Positions 1 through 8,608 of a stretch of 64,000 nt of DNA are shown in pieces. The DNA comes from G965218495 sp965262785 (GTDB lineage: Bacteria > Bacteroidota > Rhodothermia > Rhodothermales > Bin80): positions 434,001-498,000 of the forward strand of contig OZ253559.1 of the NCBI GenBank assembly GCA_965262785.1. Reading direction: 5' to 3'. Each line of letters starts with the position of its first letter. Position 1 is the first letter of the stretch. Both the position numbers and the translations under genes were made by a program. The notes under the pieces were generated by a model, which saw nothing but the letters and a program-made list of their open reading frames with translations, was not told the DNA's origin and made no database searches.

Positions 1-1
1 C

Positions 2-1735
2 GTCATACACCAGGACGGGTCGGTATCTGTGAGCGACAACGGGCGGGGCATCCCGGTCGGGATGCATAGCAAGGAAAGACGCTCCGCCCTGGAGGTTGTC
101 ATGACCGTGCTGCATGCCGGTGGCAAGTTCGACAAGGACTCCTACAAGGTGTCCGGCGGCTTGCATGGTGTCGGCGTCTCGTGCGTCAATGCGCTTTCGT
201 CAAGACTTCTGGCAATCTCCCGTCGGGAAGGCCGTGTGTACAGCCAGGAGTATGCCCGTGGGAAGCCCCGGGCCCCTGTGCGCTCGATGCGCGCGCTGGA
301 AGAAGGAGAGTCGACCGGGACCATCGTGCAGTTTTGGCCGGACGACGAGATTTTTGACGCGACGGAGTTTCGCTTCGACACGCTGTCCGAGCGGTTGTGC
401 GAGCTTGCGTATCTAAACGCGGGACTGAAGATCAGCTTGGAGGACCGGCGAGAAGGTGAGCGTGAAGAGTACTGCTATGAGGGGGGCGTGAGCGAATTCA
501 TCAGCTACCTGGACGAAGCGCGAGAGCCTATCCAGAAAGAGATCATATACATTGCCAACCGGGACGAGACGGTAGAGTTAGCGATGCGCTACAACACCGG
601 GTTTTCCTCCAACGTTCTCTCCTTTGTCAACAACATTAACACACATGAGGGCGGCACGCATGTCTCCGGTTTTCGCAAGGCGCTGACCAAGACGCTAAAG
701 GCGTATGCGGTACGTAATTCGCTGCTGAAGAATTTCAAGGGCGACCTGTCGGGCGATGATTTTCGCGAAGGGCTCACGGCCGTACTCAGTGTCAAGGTGG
801 CGGAGCCCCAGTTTGAGGGGCAGACCAAGACAAAACTCGGCAACTCGGATGTGCAGGGCATCGTCGAGCGCGTTGTGGGCGAAAGGCTTAAGACGTGGCT
901 GGAAGACCGCCCAAAAGAATCTAAGCGGATCCTCGGCAAAGTAGTCCTGGCGGCAGAGGCGCGGGCTGCCGCCCGCAAGGCGCGGGAGCTGGTCCAACGC
1001 AAGAATGCATTCGGGGGCGGAGGCCTGCCGGGCAAGTTAGCGGACTGCGCTTCCAAGGTGGCCGACGAATGCGAGCTGTATCTGGTTGAGGGGGATTCCG
1101 CGGGCGGCTCTGCAAAGCAGGCACGGGACCGTCACTTCCAGGCAATTCTGCCGCTTAGGGGCAAAATCCTGAACGTGGAGAAGGCCCGCCTGGATCGCAT
1201 TCTCAGCAACGAGGAGATAAAGAACATCATAACGGCGCTTGGCACCGGGCTGGCCTCCAGCGAAGAAGACTTCAACATAGAGAAGCTGCGCTACCACAAA
1301 GTGCTCCTGATGACGGACGCCGATGTGGACGGAGCGCACATTCGAACGCTGCTGCTGACGTTCTTTTACCGCCACTTGCGTCCGCTGGTGGAGCAAGGCT
1401 TTGTCTATATTGCGTTGCCCCCTTTGTACAGGGCTAAGATGGGCAAGGCGGAGCGGTACTGCTGGAATGACGAGGAGTTGCAGTACTCCATTGCGCAGAT
1501 GCAGGCGAACAAGAATGGCAAGGCCACTATCCAGCGATACAAGGGTCTGGGCGAGATGAATCCCACGCAGCTCTGGGACACTACCATGGATCCTGAAACA
1601 CGCATGCTGCAGCAGGTCACCGTCGATGACGGGGCGACGGCAGACAGGATCTTTTCGACCCTGATGGGTGATGCCGTGGAGCCGCGCAGGAAGTTCATTG
1701 AGCGGAACGCCCGGTACGCCACGCTGGACGTGTAG
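2..1735 (+). CDS. gyrB: DNA gyrase subunit B (5' end outside the window)
   Basis: ATPase and TOPRIM subunit of DNA gyrase, which introduces negative supercoils with GyrA. The reading frame is open from base 2, so the true start lies upstream and roughly the first 70 residues of a protein of about 640 are missing. Visible in order: the end of the GHKL ATPase fold (VSDNGRGIP, then GGLHGVGVSCVNALS), the transducer domain, the TOPRIM signatures EGDSAGGSA and DADVDGAHI, and the GyrB tail with QRYKGLGEMNPTQLW. The VEGDSAGGSAKQ and KGLGEMNP forms and the NARYATLDV end favour GyrB over ParE, which is the main alternative. The glycosyltransferase gene starts 11 bases downstream on the same strand and may be co-transcribed. 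Confidence 0.95.
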   Translation, partial: VIHQDGSVSVSDNGRGIPVGMHSKERRSALEVVMTVLHAGGKFDKDSYKVSGGLHGVGVSCVNALSSRLLAISRREGRVYSQEYARGKPRAPVRSMRALEEGESTGTIVQFWPDDEIFDATEFRFDTLSERLCELAYLNAGLKISLEDRREGEREEYCYEGGVSEFISYLDEAREPIQKEIIYIANRDETVELAMRYNTGFSSNVLSFVNNINTHEGGTHVSGFRKALTKTLKAYAVRNSLLKNFKGDLSGDDFREGLTAVLSVKVAEPQFEGQTKTKLGNSDVQGIVERVVGERLKTWLEDRPKESKRILGKVVLAAEARAAARKARELVQRKNAFGGGGLPGKLADCASKVADECELYLVEGDSAGGSAKQARDRHFQAILPLRGKILNVEKARLDRILSNEEIKNIITALGTGLASSEEDFNIEKLRYHKVLLMTDADVDGAHIRTLLLTFFYRHLRPLVEQGFVYIALPPLYRAKMGKAERYCWNDEELQYSIAQMQANKNGKATIQRYKGLGEMNPTQLWDTTMDPETRMLQQVTVDDGATADRIFSTLMGDAVEPRRKFIERNARYATLDV

Positions 1736-1746
1736 AGGCCGAAGCG

Positions 1747-2694
1747 ATGCCGGTGGACGTCAGCATCGTGGTTCCAGCCTACGAAGAGGCTGCATCGCTC
1801 AGCGTGCTGGCAGATGAGATTCGTGCGGCGTGTACGGGCGGCGGGCTGACGTTTGAGGTCTGGCTGATTGACGACGGATCGCGCGACGGCTCCTGGGATA
1901 CCATCTGTGCAGTACACGCTGCGGACGAGCGCTTCAGGGGCGTGCGCTTCCGCCGCAACTATGGCAAGAGTGCGGCGCTCATGGCGGGTTTTGCGCGTGC
2001 TACCGGACGCGTAGTCGTGACAATGGATGCTGACCTGCAGGATGATCCGGCCGAAATCCCGCCCTTGGTGGCCATGGTTGACACGGGGCTGGACCTGGTA
2101 AGTGGGTGGAAGGTGCGGCGTAAGGACCCGCTGACCAAGACGCTGCCGAGCGTATTCTTTAACCTGGTCACTCGAACAGTGTCGCGCATCAGGCTGCACG
2201 ATTTCAACTGCGGCCTGAAGGCCTACCGGCAGGACGTAGTCAAGGCCGTGCGCATCTACGGGGAGATGCATCGGTACATCCCGCTTTTGGCCAAGTGGGA
2301 GGGGTACGGCAGGATTGGCGAGAAGAAGGTCCGCCACCGCGCAAGACGCCATGGGCGCTCGAAGTTTGGCTTGGAGCGGTACGCTCGCGGCTGTCTGGAT
2401 CTGCTGACCGTGACCTTCCTTACGCGCTTTGGAGCGCGTCCAATGCACTTCTTCGGCACATGGGGGCTTTTGGCCTTCCTGGTCGGAATTGCCTTGAGCC
2501 TGTGGATCTCGATCGAAAAGTGGGTCTTCGGCAGTCCCGTCGGCGATCGGCCGGCCCTGCTGCTTGGAGCGCTCCTGATCATGGTTGGGCTCCTGCTGAT
2601 GAGCACCGGTTTCGTTGCGGAACTCGTCGTGCGACAGCGTATGGAGGAGAAGCTACCCTATGAGGTCATCAGCGAGACATCTAGCGTGAAGTAG
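1747..2694 (+). CDS. Family 2 glycosyltransferase with two C-terminal membrane helices
   Basis: A GT-A fold transferase of the dolichyl-phosphate-mannose synthase / ArnC / GtrB type. These move a sugar from a nucleotide donor to a polyprenyl-phosphate or similar lipid carrier at the inner membrane. The N-terminus shows SIVVPAYEEA (residues 6-15), the acidic donor/metal motif DADLQDD (94-100), and a catalytic-domain segment FNCGLKAYR. Two hydrophobic segments at about 238-258 and 272-295 anchor it. At 315 residues it matches the family. It begins 11 bases after gyrB. Sugar and acceptor cannot be read from the sequence, and polysaccharide, lipid A or glycoprotein modification are all possible. 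Confidence 0.85.
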   Translation: MPVDVSIVVPAYEEAASLSVLADEIRAACTGGGLTFEVWLIDDGSRDGSWDTICAVHAADERFRGVRFRRNYGKSAALMAGFARATGRVVVTMDADLQDDPAEIPPLVAMVDTGLDLVSGWKVRRKDPLTKTLPSVFFNLVTRTVSRIRLHDFNCGLKAYRQDVVKAVRIYGEMHRYIPLLAKWEGYGRIGEKKVRHRARRHGRSKFGLERYARGCLDLLTVTFLTRFGARPMHFFGTWGLLAFLVGIALSLWISIEKWVFGSPVGDRPALLLGALLIMVGLLLMSTGFVAELVVRQRMEEKLPYEVISETSSVK

Positions 2695-3119
2695 GCTTGG
2701 CAGCTGCAGACCTTGGCCGTCCATACACGAGACAAGCCAGAATATTGTTGAAAGCCGGACGTAGTTCCCGGTGCCTTCGGATCTGGTTTGAAAAGAACTG
2801 CACAGCCGCACGGATCCCACCCTGCAAAAACCGCCTTTGCACGGGGCATGAGCCAATCTGATTCGTGTAGGTTTCGTGCACGGCACTTCTGGCGACCCTT
2901 CAGGGCGACTTCTTACCCATACTGTGGACTTGCACGTCGGCACTACGTCTGCCTGACTCGTTTTGGAGATGGCCCGGCGCCGTGGAGGAGCGGCGCGCCT
3001 TTTCAAGCACTAGAACACTTGTCCCGCACACTCTATGGTGTAGTGCGGGTACGGCTGCAAGGGCAGACGCAGGGGTGCAAAGTCCTTTGTGGCCGCAAAG
3101 CAGCCACTTAGGATATGGG

Positions 3120-3290
3120 ATGGCAGATACGCTGGCAGCACCTTCATTGGAGTGGACGAAGCCCAACACTGGAACCAGCGAGGCAACAGCGTCTTAGAGA
3201 ACGTTTGGAATATTGCTATTCCGTATGCCAGGAAAGTCAGGCGCTGGAAGGATGCGCTGCACCGACTACGCACGGTAGCCATGTGACTTC
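3120..3290 (+). pseudogene. Transposase C-terminal remnant, copy A (ISAs1-like)
   Basis: Frame 3152-3283 encodes a 44-residue stretch (VDEAQHWNQRGNSVL... to ...LHRLRTVAM) that aligns without gaps to the one encoded at 5023-5154, with 19 of 44 residues the same by my count. Just upstream, in another frame, is RWQHLHW. An LHW motif followed by a D/E-rich segment, an N-rich helix and a basic tail is the layout of ISAs1-family transposase C-termini. I infer a frameshifted ISAs1-like fragment; family assignment is tentative, homology of the two copies less so. Confidence 0.5.
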
Positions 3291-3427
3291 AAGAAGCCGA
3301 ATCCAGGCTATTGAGCGCTTTTGAATCGCAAAGACCCCTCCTGCGCTACAGGCTGTACCTGACGGTGTGGCGAAACAGCGTACAAAAGACCCGTCATGGC
3401 TCGGATTGTCGCCGTCACTGCAAGCTT

Positions 3428-3433
3428 GGAGGT
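3428..3433 (+). promoter_or_regulatory. Shine-Dalgarno site deciding the start of the secreted T9SS protein
   Basis: GGAGGT lies 4 bases before the ATG at 3438. The same frame is open from 3396 and has a further ATG at 3396, but only the 3438 start carries a ribosome binding site. Confidence 0.65.
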
Positions 3434-3437
3434 AAAA

Positions 3438-4550
3438 ATGGAACGAATAGATCTCGACTCAAGAATGAGCAATACCCGAAAAGGAGTGCGAACACACCAC
3501 CTCGCGATTCGGCCTCCGCCAATTCTCTGGATAGTTGCCATTGGGCTGGCTGGTATCGTCTCGGCGGCTTTTTCCTGGCCGCTCGCCGAGGCGCAAACCT
3601 GGTCGGAAAGGACCGCTTATCAGGCTAAAAGGTTTTTTTTCGACAGGACCACCGCGGCCGCCGCAACCACTATTGTCACTGCTTCATTCCAGGACGGGGT
3701 AGCACCAAACAATGCTTACAGCGGTACGCGCGATACAAAGATCAAGTCGGATGAGCCGAGCACGGTCTTTGGTGCCGACCCCGAACTTGAAGTCGATGGC
3801 GATCCAGACCGTTCGGTGATCCTTAAATGGGATCTGAGTTCTCTGCCCCCCGGCAGCTCCGTCTTGTCGGCCTCAATAACGCTCGAGGTAACCAACGCCT
3901 CCTTGGACAGTTATGAGATTTACGAGATGAAGCAGGAGTGGGTGGAGGACGAGGCAAACTGGAGTCAGTATCGCAGCGGAAGTTCATGGCAGACTGCGGG
4001 TGCCGGAGGATCGCCGGATCGTGGCGCGGATGTGTTAGGGGCAGTCAATGCAACCGATACCGGTTCGATTACCATACTGCTCGACACCACTGCACACCGG
4101 CTCATCGAGGACTGGATCGATAATCCATCGACCAACAATGGATTTATACTGCAAGATTACCCCAATGCCACCGACGGCGCCGACTTCAATTCTCGCGAGG
4201 TCTCCAGTGCGAACAGTCGGCCCAAATTGACGGTCACATACCTGCCAGATATCGACATGGCAGTCGAAGGAGCCAATGAGATTCCCAGCTCCCTGATGCT
4301 TTCAGCGAATTATCCCAACCCATTCCAATCGACTACCACGCTACGATTCAACATGCCGGCTCGGGCATGGGTAAATCTAGAAGTAGTGGATCTGTTGGGT
4401 CGCACGGTGGCGACGCTGGTTGATGGGCCGATGGAGGCGGGGGAGCAGACTGTGGTATTCGATGGCCGGGGATTGTCCTCGGGGGTATACCTGGCCCGTC
4501 TGCGAGCAAAGACGGTCACGAAGGAAATCAGAATGGTGCTGCGCCGTTAG
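3438..4550 (+). CDS. Secreted DNRLRE-type protein with T9SS C-terminal sorting domain
   Basis: A secreted surface or extracellular protein of about 370 residues. After a basic N-terminus a hydrophobic segment (PPPILWIVAIGLAGIVSAAF) ends near AEAQTW and acts as a signal sequence. The middle is a beta-rich DNRLRE-like domain: a DTKIKSDEPSTVFG opening, then ILKWDLSSLP, then a late SREVSSANSRPKLTVTYLP, which is the usual form of that family. The last ~85 residues are a type A T9SS sorting domain: LSANYPNPFQSTTTLRF, VVDLLGRTVATLVDG, SSGVYLARL and a basic end. Function of the DNRLRE domain is not known here, though it is often found on polysaccharide-binding or adhesive proteins. It stands alone between two decayed regions. 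Start chosen at 3438 because of the GGAGGT site. Confidence 0.8.
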   Translation: MERIDLDSRMSNTRKGVRTHHLAIRPPPILWIVAIGLAGIVSAAFSWPLAEAQTWSERTAYQAKRFFFDRTTAAAATTIVTASFQDGVAPNNAYSGTRDTKIKSDEPSTVFGADPELEVDGDPDRSVILKWDLSSLPPGSSVLSASITLEVTNASLDSYEIYEMKQEWVEDEANWSQYRSGSSWQTAGAGGSPDRGADVLGAVNATDTGSITILLDTTAHRLIEDWIDNPSTNNGFILQDYPNATDGADFNSREVSSANSRPKLTVTYLPDIDMAVEGANEIPSSLMLSANYPNPFQSTTTLRFNMPARAWVNLEVVDLLGRTVATLVDGPMEAGEQTVVFDGRGLSSGVYLARLRAKTVTKEIRMVLRR

Positions 4551-5318
4551 CTCAGCAGGCTCGTTGAGGCAGGCGGGAATCTTACAGGAGCCTGTTGGGC
4601 ATTCCGACCTTAGCGGCACGGGCAAGCAGGCCATGGGCTGGCGGCTGATCTTTGGGCGAGGACTGCGTTCCGAGTAGGCCAAAGTGATGCCGGTGAGTAC
4701 GGAATACCATTCCCAAAACTGTGCGCGCTGCGCAGTAGCGACCAAAGTTCAAAGCGGAATACTTGGATTTCAGTTGTAGCCGCCAGCGCCCCCGGGCTTG
4801 GTTGGCGCCGACTGCGATCGCTCAATAGCACTAGGGTGAAAATGAGGAATTGCACTATGCCCGAAAGCTCCAAAGTGCGCAACTGACACCGCCGTACCGG
4901 GAAACCACGGCCTCTCAGAATGTTTGGAACTTGAGCCACTACAGAACAGACGCAGCGCCACTACGTGCGTGCGCCCAGACGCTTGTGCAAAGGGAGTGAC
5001 GAATCGTGGTGCAAGCGCTGGCGATGGACGAAGAGCTGCGCGTGAATCTGCGAGCCAACAGCGCCCTTACGAACGTAAACACTATCATTGCTGTGTATCT
5101 TAAGAATGCCAGCCGCTGGAATAAGTCGCTGCACCGACGCCGCCAGGTGCCCATGGCACGCAAAATGGTCGAAGTCAGGCTCGGGCGTGTTAACGGCGCA
5201 GAGGCCCTTCGGGGCAATGGGCTGCACTAAGAGTCGTAGTACAGCGGCGTATGAAAAAGCCTTTGTAGATCCAACCGTCCATTACCACGCAAACTCGAAC
5301 TTCAGCGGGTAGACCTGC
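4551..5318. other. Long non-coding stretch with a second decayed transposase end
   Basis: About 770 bases without an intact gene. It contains remnant copy B at about 4990-5230. The remaining part has only short frames without recognisable motifs. I see no strong terminator after the T9SS gene, only a weak 7-bp stem with a 25-base loop at 4556-4594. Confidence 0.5.
4990..5230 (+). pseudogene. Transposase C-terminal remnant, copy B (ISAs1-like)
   Basis: The frame from 5006 to 5230 encodes MDEELRVNLRANSALTNV, then NASRWNKSLHRRRQV and a tail. Its first 44 codons after 5023 match copy A (3152-3283) without gaps at about 43% identity. The NKSLHRRRQ segment resembles the basic K-S-L-x-x-R-R tail of ISAs1-type transposases. 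No N-terminal or catalytic part remains upstream. The two copies differ too much to be a recent duplication and are more likely independent elements of one family. Confidence 0.5.
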
Positions 5319-6125
5319 ATGCGCTATGACCCCGTAAAGGATAGGGTGGGTGCGCTGTGTAGCCGCAGCCCTTGGCTGCAGCTTCTTTTTTACGCCTTCA
5401 TGAACGTGCTGCTGCTTCGGGCTTGGCATGTGCGACGCGCCCTGCGCAGGAACTTGCAGGGCAAGCGGCCGCCCATTCGAGTGCTTGATGCCGGTACGGG
5501 CTTCGGACAGTACGCATGGTTCGTGGCGCGTGCGTTTGAAGGGACCGAGGTGGTGGCCGTGGATGTCAAGCTGGACTACCTTGAGCGGGCGCGCGCGCTT
5601 TTTGCCGAGCGGGCTCCCAACATAGCGGTGAAATATGATGACTTGACCGTGCTCAAAACGCCTGGTCCATTTGACTGCATTCTAGCTGTGGATGTACTGG
5701 AGCACATAGAAGACGATCGTGGGGTGCTGCAGCGCTTCTCGCGCGTTCTGGCGCCCGGAGGCTTGGTGGTCATCAGCACGCCTTCGGATCTGGGGGGCTC
5801 CGACGCGCATGTTGAAGGGGAAGGCGGCTTCATTGAAGAACATGTGCGCGAGGGCTACAACAAAGAAGCGCTAGAGGCCAAGCTGCGGGGCGCGGGCCTG
5901 GGAATCGCCGAAAGCCGGTACACGTATGGCCCGTACGGGTCGTTGGCCTGGCGTCTTGTTATGAAGACCCCACTGCGTGCACTGAATGTGTCGTGGGCCT
6001 TTGTAGTCCTGCTTCCATTTTACTACATGGTTACCATGCCCGCGGCGCTTATTCTCCATGCCGTTGATACACGGCGCGTCAATGCTCGTGGAACGGGCCT
6101 CCTCGTGATTGCACAAAAGCCCTAA
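5319..6125 (+). CDS. SAM-dependent class I methyltransferase
   Basis: A 268-residue methyltransferase of the UbiG/Methyltransf_11-like group. Motif I is VLDAGTGFGQYA (residues 55-66), the acidic residue that binds the SAM ribose is in VVAVDVKLDYL, and motif II/III is FDCILAVDVLEHIEDD with LAPGGLVVISTPS. The C-terminal part has a hydrophobic run (about 220-245) that may attach it to the membrane, which would suit a lipid or polyprenyl-linked substrate. The gene precedes pyrG by only 10 bases and is probably co-transcribed with it. The substrate is not evident. Confidence 0.8.
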   Translation: MRYDPVKDRVGALCSRSPWLQLLFYAFMNVLLLRAWHVRRALRRNLQGKRPPIRVLDAGTGFGQYAWFVARAFEGTEVVAVDVKLDYLERARALFAERAPNIAVKYDDLTVLKTPGPFDCILAVDVLEHIEDDRGVLQRFSRVLAPGGLVVISTPSDLGGSDAHVEGEGGFIEEHVREGYNKEALEAKLRGAGLGIAESRYTYGPYGSLAWRLVMKTPLRALNVSWAFVVLLPFYYMVTMPAALILHAVDTRRVNARGTGLLVIAQKP

Positions 6126-6135
6126 GCCTACTGCT

Positions 6136-7785
6136 GTGGCTGCCAAGTACATCTTCGTGACCGGGGGCGTTTCTTCCTCGTTGGGCAAGGGCATCTTCTG
6201 CGCCTCGCTGGGAAGGCTCCTGAAAGGACACGGCTTGCGGGTAACCATCCAGAAGCTGGATCCCTATATCAACGTGGATCCGGGAACCATGAATCCCTAT
6301 GAGCACGGGGAAGTCTACGTCACCGACGACGGCGCCGAAAGCGATCTCGACTTGGGGCATTACGAGCGCTTCCTGGACTATCCCACCAGTCAAGCCAACA
6401 ATGTCACCACGGGGCGGGTGTACAGCGAGGTAATCAACAAGGAGCGCTCCGGGGCCTATCTGGGCAAGACGGTCCAAGTCGTGCCGCATATCATTGACGA
6501 GATCAAGCGCTGGATTCTTCATCTGGCGGAAGCGGCCGAATACGATGTTGTGCTCTGCGAGATCGGCGGCACCGTAGGCGACATTGAAAGTTTGCCCTAC
6601 CTGGAGGCGATCCGGCAGCTACGCTATGAGCTCGGTCCGTCCAACACGCTAAGCGCGCACCTCACGCTGGTGCCGTACCTGGCCGCAGCAGGCGAGCTTA
6701 AGACCAAGCCCACGCAGCACTCGGTCAAGATCCTGCTTTCGTACGGCCTGCAGCCCGACATCCTGGTATGCCGCAGCGACCGGCATCTGAATCAGGAGTT
6801 GCGTCGCAAAATAGCGCTCTTCTGCAATGTTGAGCCCCTGGCTGTCATAGAAGCCGTCGACGCCGAATCCATATACGAGGTGCCGCTGGATTTGGCGGGC
6901 CAAGGTGTTGATAAGCTGGTTTTGAAAAAGCTGGACCTCCTGCATGGCCTGGTGACCCTCGAGCCCGACCTGACGGACTGGATGCGTTTTTTGCGCCGGC
7001 TGAAGAGTCCAAGCGGGGCAGTCAACATCGGCTTGGTTGGCAAGTACGTTGCGCACCAGGATGCGTACAAGTCCATATCGGAGAGCTTCATGCTTGCCGG
7101 CGTAGAGCTTGGCATCCAGGTTAATGTGCGGTACGTGCTGTCTGATACGCTCCTTGAGGTCGGTGTGGCGGAGGCGCTACGCGGCGTAACAGGTGTACTT
7201 GTGGCGCCCGGCTTTGGAAGGCGCGGTATAGAGGGAAAGATTGAGGTGGCACGCTACGCGCGAGAAAACAATCTGCCGTTCTTCGGGGTATGTCTCGGGT
7301 TGCAGTGCGCCATCATTGAGTTTGCTCGCAACGTCTGCGGCTGGGAGGGTGCGCATTCCACGGAGTTCGACTCTGACACACCCTATCCTGTGATAGACTA
7401 TATGGAGGAGCAACGCGCCCTCGCAGCAAAGGGCGGCACTATGCGCCTGGGGGCCTATGCGTGCCACATCGTAGAGGGTTCGCTGGCCCGTAACATCTAT
7501 GGCAGGGCGAATGTCCGCGAACGGCACCGGCATCGCTACGAAGTCAGCAACGCACATCGCGCCGGACTGCAGGAGCACGGCTTGCGCTTTTCGGGTATAA
7601 ACCTCGAGCGCGACCTCGTAGAGATTGCCGAGCTGCCGGGGAAACGCTGGTTTTTGGGCACCCAGTTCCATCCGGAATACCTTTCGCGGGTTGGTCGCCC
7701 GCACCCCCTTTTCACCTCCTTTGTGCGCGCGGCGCTAGCATACGCGAATCGGGAGCCGGATGCGGCGGTCAAAGGCGTCGCATGA
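6136..7785 (+). CDS. pyrG: CTP synthase
   Basis: Makes CTP from UTP, ATP and glutamine, the last step of pyrimidine nucleotide synthesis. The N-terminal synthetase domain begins YIFVTGGVSSSLGKG and shows KLDPYINVDPGTMNP and CEIGGTVGDIES. The C-terminal class I amidotransferase domain has the nucleophile in GVCLGLQ and the His/Glu pair in GTQFHPEYLS. The open frame extends upstream to 6109 inside the methyltransferase gene, but the GTG at 6136 gives the usual short leader before YIFVTGG and a normal length of 549 residues. Its 3' end overlaps that of the convergent lexA-like gene by 17 bases. Confidence 0.95.
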   Translation: MAAKYIFVTGGVSSSLGKGIFCASLGRLLKGHGLRVTIQKLDPYINVDPGTMNPYEHGEVYVTDDGAESDLDLGHYERFLDYPTSQANNVTTGRVYSEVINKERSGAYLGKTVQVVPHIIDEIKRWILHLAEAAEYDVVLCEIGGTVGDIESLPYLEAIRQLRYELGPSNTLSAHLTLVPYLAAAGELKTKPTQHSVKILLSYGLQPDILVCRSDRHLNQELRRKIALFCNVEPLAVIEAVDAESIYEVPLDLAGQGVDKLVLKKLDLLHGLVTLEPDLTDWMRFLRRLKSPSGAVNIGLVGKYVAHQDAYKSISESFMLAGVELGIQVNVRYVLSDTLLEVGVAEALRGVTGVLVAPGFGRRGIEGKIEVARYARENNLPFFGVCLGLQCAIIEFARNVCGWEGAHSTEFDSDTPYPVIDYMEEQRALAAKGGTMRLGAYACHIVEGSLARNIYGRANVRERHRHRYEVSNAHRAGLQEHGLRFSGINLERDLVEIAELPGKRWFLGTQFHPEYLSRVGRPHPLFTSFVRAALAYANREPDAAVKGVA

Positions 7786-8413
7786 CTGCCACCACGCGGC
7801 CGATGATGTAGGCTTGACCCGGGATGAAGGTCACCGTTGCATAGCGGTGGTCTGCGGGGCGCAGCTTGATCCTGTCACGCTGCCGCACGAATTGGCGAGC
7901 CCGAAGCTCCTCACCCACCCGTACCGCAACGGTTTCCACGTTACGTAGCCGGTGCCAATGCACCTCTTCGACGACCAGGAAATCGCCCTTGCGAATGCCG
8001 GCCATACTCATGCCGTCATCGGTACAGATGCCCAACAGGCACCGATCCCGCTGCTCCGCCTTCAGTAGGAAGTAGGGATCTACGCGGAAGTATGCCGCAG
8101 GGGCAAACCGGAGTGAACCGCTTTCGGTCGCAGTGCTGCTGCGGCTTATCACCGGCAGCGGCAGCGAGCCCAGGTCTGCCGACAACGGGTCCAGGTCTGC
8201 GTCGATCAGGCGTATTCCTCTTGCCGCACGCGGCTGGCGCCGCACGTACCCCTTTTTCTCCAGCGCCGTAAGGTGTTTGCGTACCCCCGACGGTGAAGCT
8301 ATCCCCAGCGCAACACCGATCTCCTGCAGCGTTGGCGGACGCCCTTGCTGCTTCAGGTACGATCTGACATATTCAAAAACCTCGTTCTGTCGCTGCGTGA
8401 GAGCCGGGCGCAT
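7769..8413 (-). CDS. lexA: LexA-like repressor lacking the self-cleavage residues
   Basis: A 214-residue protein with full LexA layout. A winged helix-turn-helix (residues 1-65: LTQRQNEVFEYV, PPTLQEIG, SGVRKHLTALEKKGYV) is followed by a S24-type peptidase/dimerisation domain. The catalytic serine is kept in GMSM (Ser136). LexA normally places its catalytic lysine 37 residues later, and here that position is Arg173 (RARQF). The hinge (about 80-115) has no Ala-Gly pair, which is the normal scissile bond. So the fold is LexA, but autocleavage looks impaired. A perfect 9+9 palindrome sits 15 bases before the start codon, pointing to autoregulation. The gene is divergent from the dcw cluster and overlaps pyrG at its 3' end. 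Confidence 0.85.
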   Translation of the reverse strand: MRPALTQRQNEVFEYVRSYLKQQGRPPTLQEIGVALGIASPSGVRKHLTALEKKGYVRRQPRAARGIRLIDADLDPLSADLGSLPLPVISRSSTATESGSLRFAPAAYFRVDPYFLLKAEQRDRCLLGICTDDGMSMAGIRKGDFLVVEEVHWHRLRNVETVAVRVGEELRARQFVRQRDRIKLRPADHRYATVTFIPGQAYIIGRVVAVMRRL

Positions 8414-8428
8414 ATCGGCACAGGGGAT

Positions 8429-8448
8429 AGGTGTAAAAATTTACACCT
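8429..8448 (-). promoter_or_regulatory. Candidate LexA operator (perfect palindrome)
   Basis: AGGTGTAAA-AA-TTTACACCT: two perfect 9-bp arms around a 2-base centre, 15 bases upstream of the lexA-like ATG. It touches a possible -10 box on the minus strand (TATAAG, 8447-8452), a position that suits autorepression. That the LexA-like protein binds it is inferred. Confidence 0.65.
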
Positions 8449-8472
8449 TATAGACTAATTGCGCAAGTAGCA

Positions 8473-8484
8473 ATATGTACATAT
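8473..8484. promoter_or_regulatory. Second palindrome in the lexA-mraZ intergenic region
   Basis: ATATGTACATAT is a perfect 12-bp palindrome about 60 bases from the lexA-like start and 135 from mraZ. It differs in sequence from the 8429-8448 palindrome, so it may be a site for another factor or part of an AT-rich promoter. Confidence 0.35.
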
Positions 8485-8565
8485 ATCGTTCACAGCGCAT
8501 TGGCTAGCACAGGGGTCCTGGAAGCCGATGACGATTCGATGCAGGTGGTGTAGGCTGCCACTATT

Positions 8566-8581
8566 GTGGGGAAAAGTGGGG
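8566..8581 (+). promoter_or_regulatory. MraZ-box-type direct repeats in the dcw leader
   Basis: GTGGGG occurs twice with 10-base periodicity (8566-8571 and 8576-8581), shortly before a possible -10 box TATATT (8591-8596). MraZ proteins bind tandem TGGG-type repeats about 10 bases apart in their own leader, so this is the expected autoregulatory site of the cluster. Confidence 0.6.
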
Positions 8582-8593
8582 AATTATCCCTAT

Positions 8594-8608
8594 ATTGCAC
8601 GTTGCAAT
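8594..8608. promoter_or_regulatory. Small dyad before mraZ
   Basis: ATTGCA-CGT-TGCAAT, two perfect 6-bp arms, lies 10 bases before the mraZ ATG at 8619 and overlaps the TATATT box. It could be a short hairpin in the 5' leader or a protein site; nothing more can be said. Confidence 0.3.

Larger units (their letters stand above)
2695..3437. other. Long non-coding stretch with a decayed transposase end
   Basis: About 740 bases with no convincing intact gene. The part from about 3120 to 3290 is the remnant described separately. The rest (2695-3110) has short open frames on both strands with no recognisable domain and looks like decayed sequence. The last ~150 bases must hold the promoter of the secreted-protein gene, but I see no clear -35/-10 pair. 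Confidence 0.5.

Noticed and set aside
4556..4594. Terminator after the T9SS protein gene
   Set aside because: A 7-bp stem with a 25-base loop and no T-run is not convincing.
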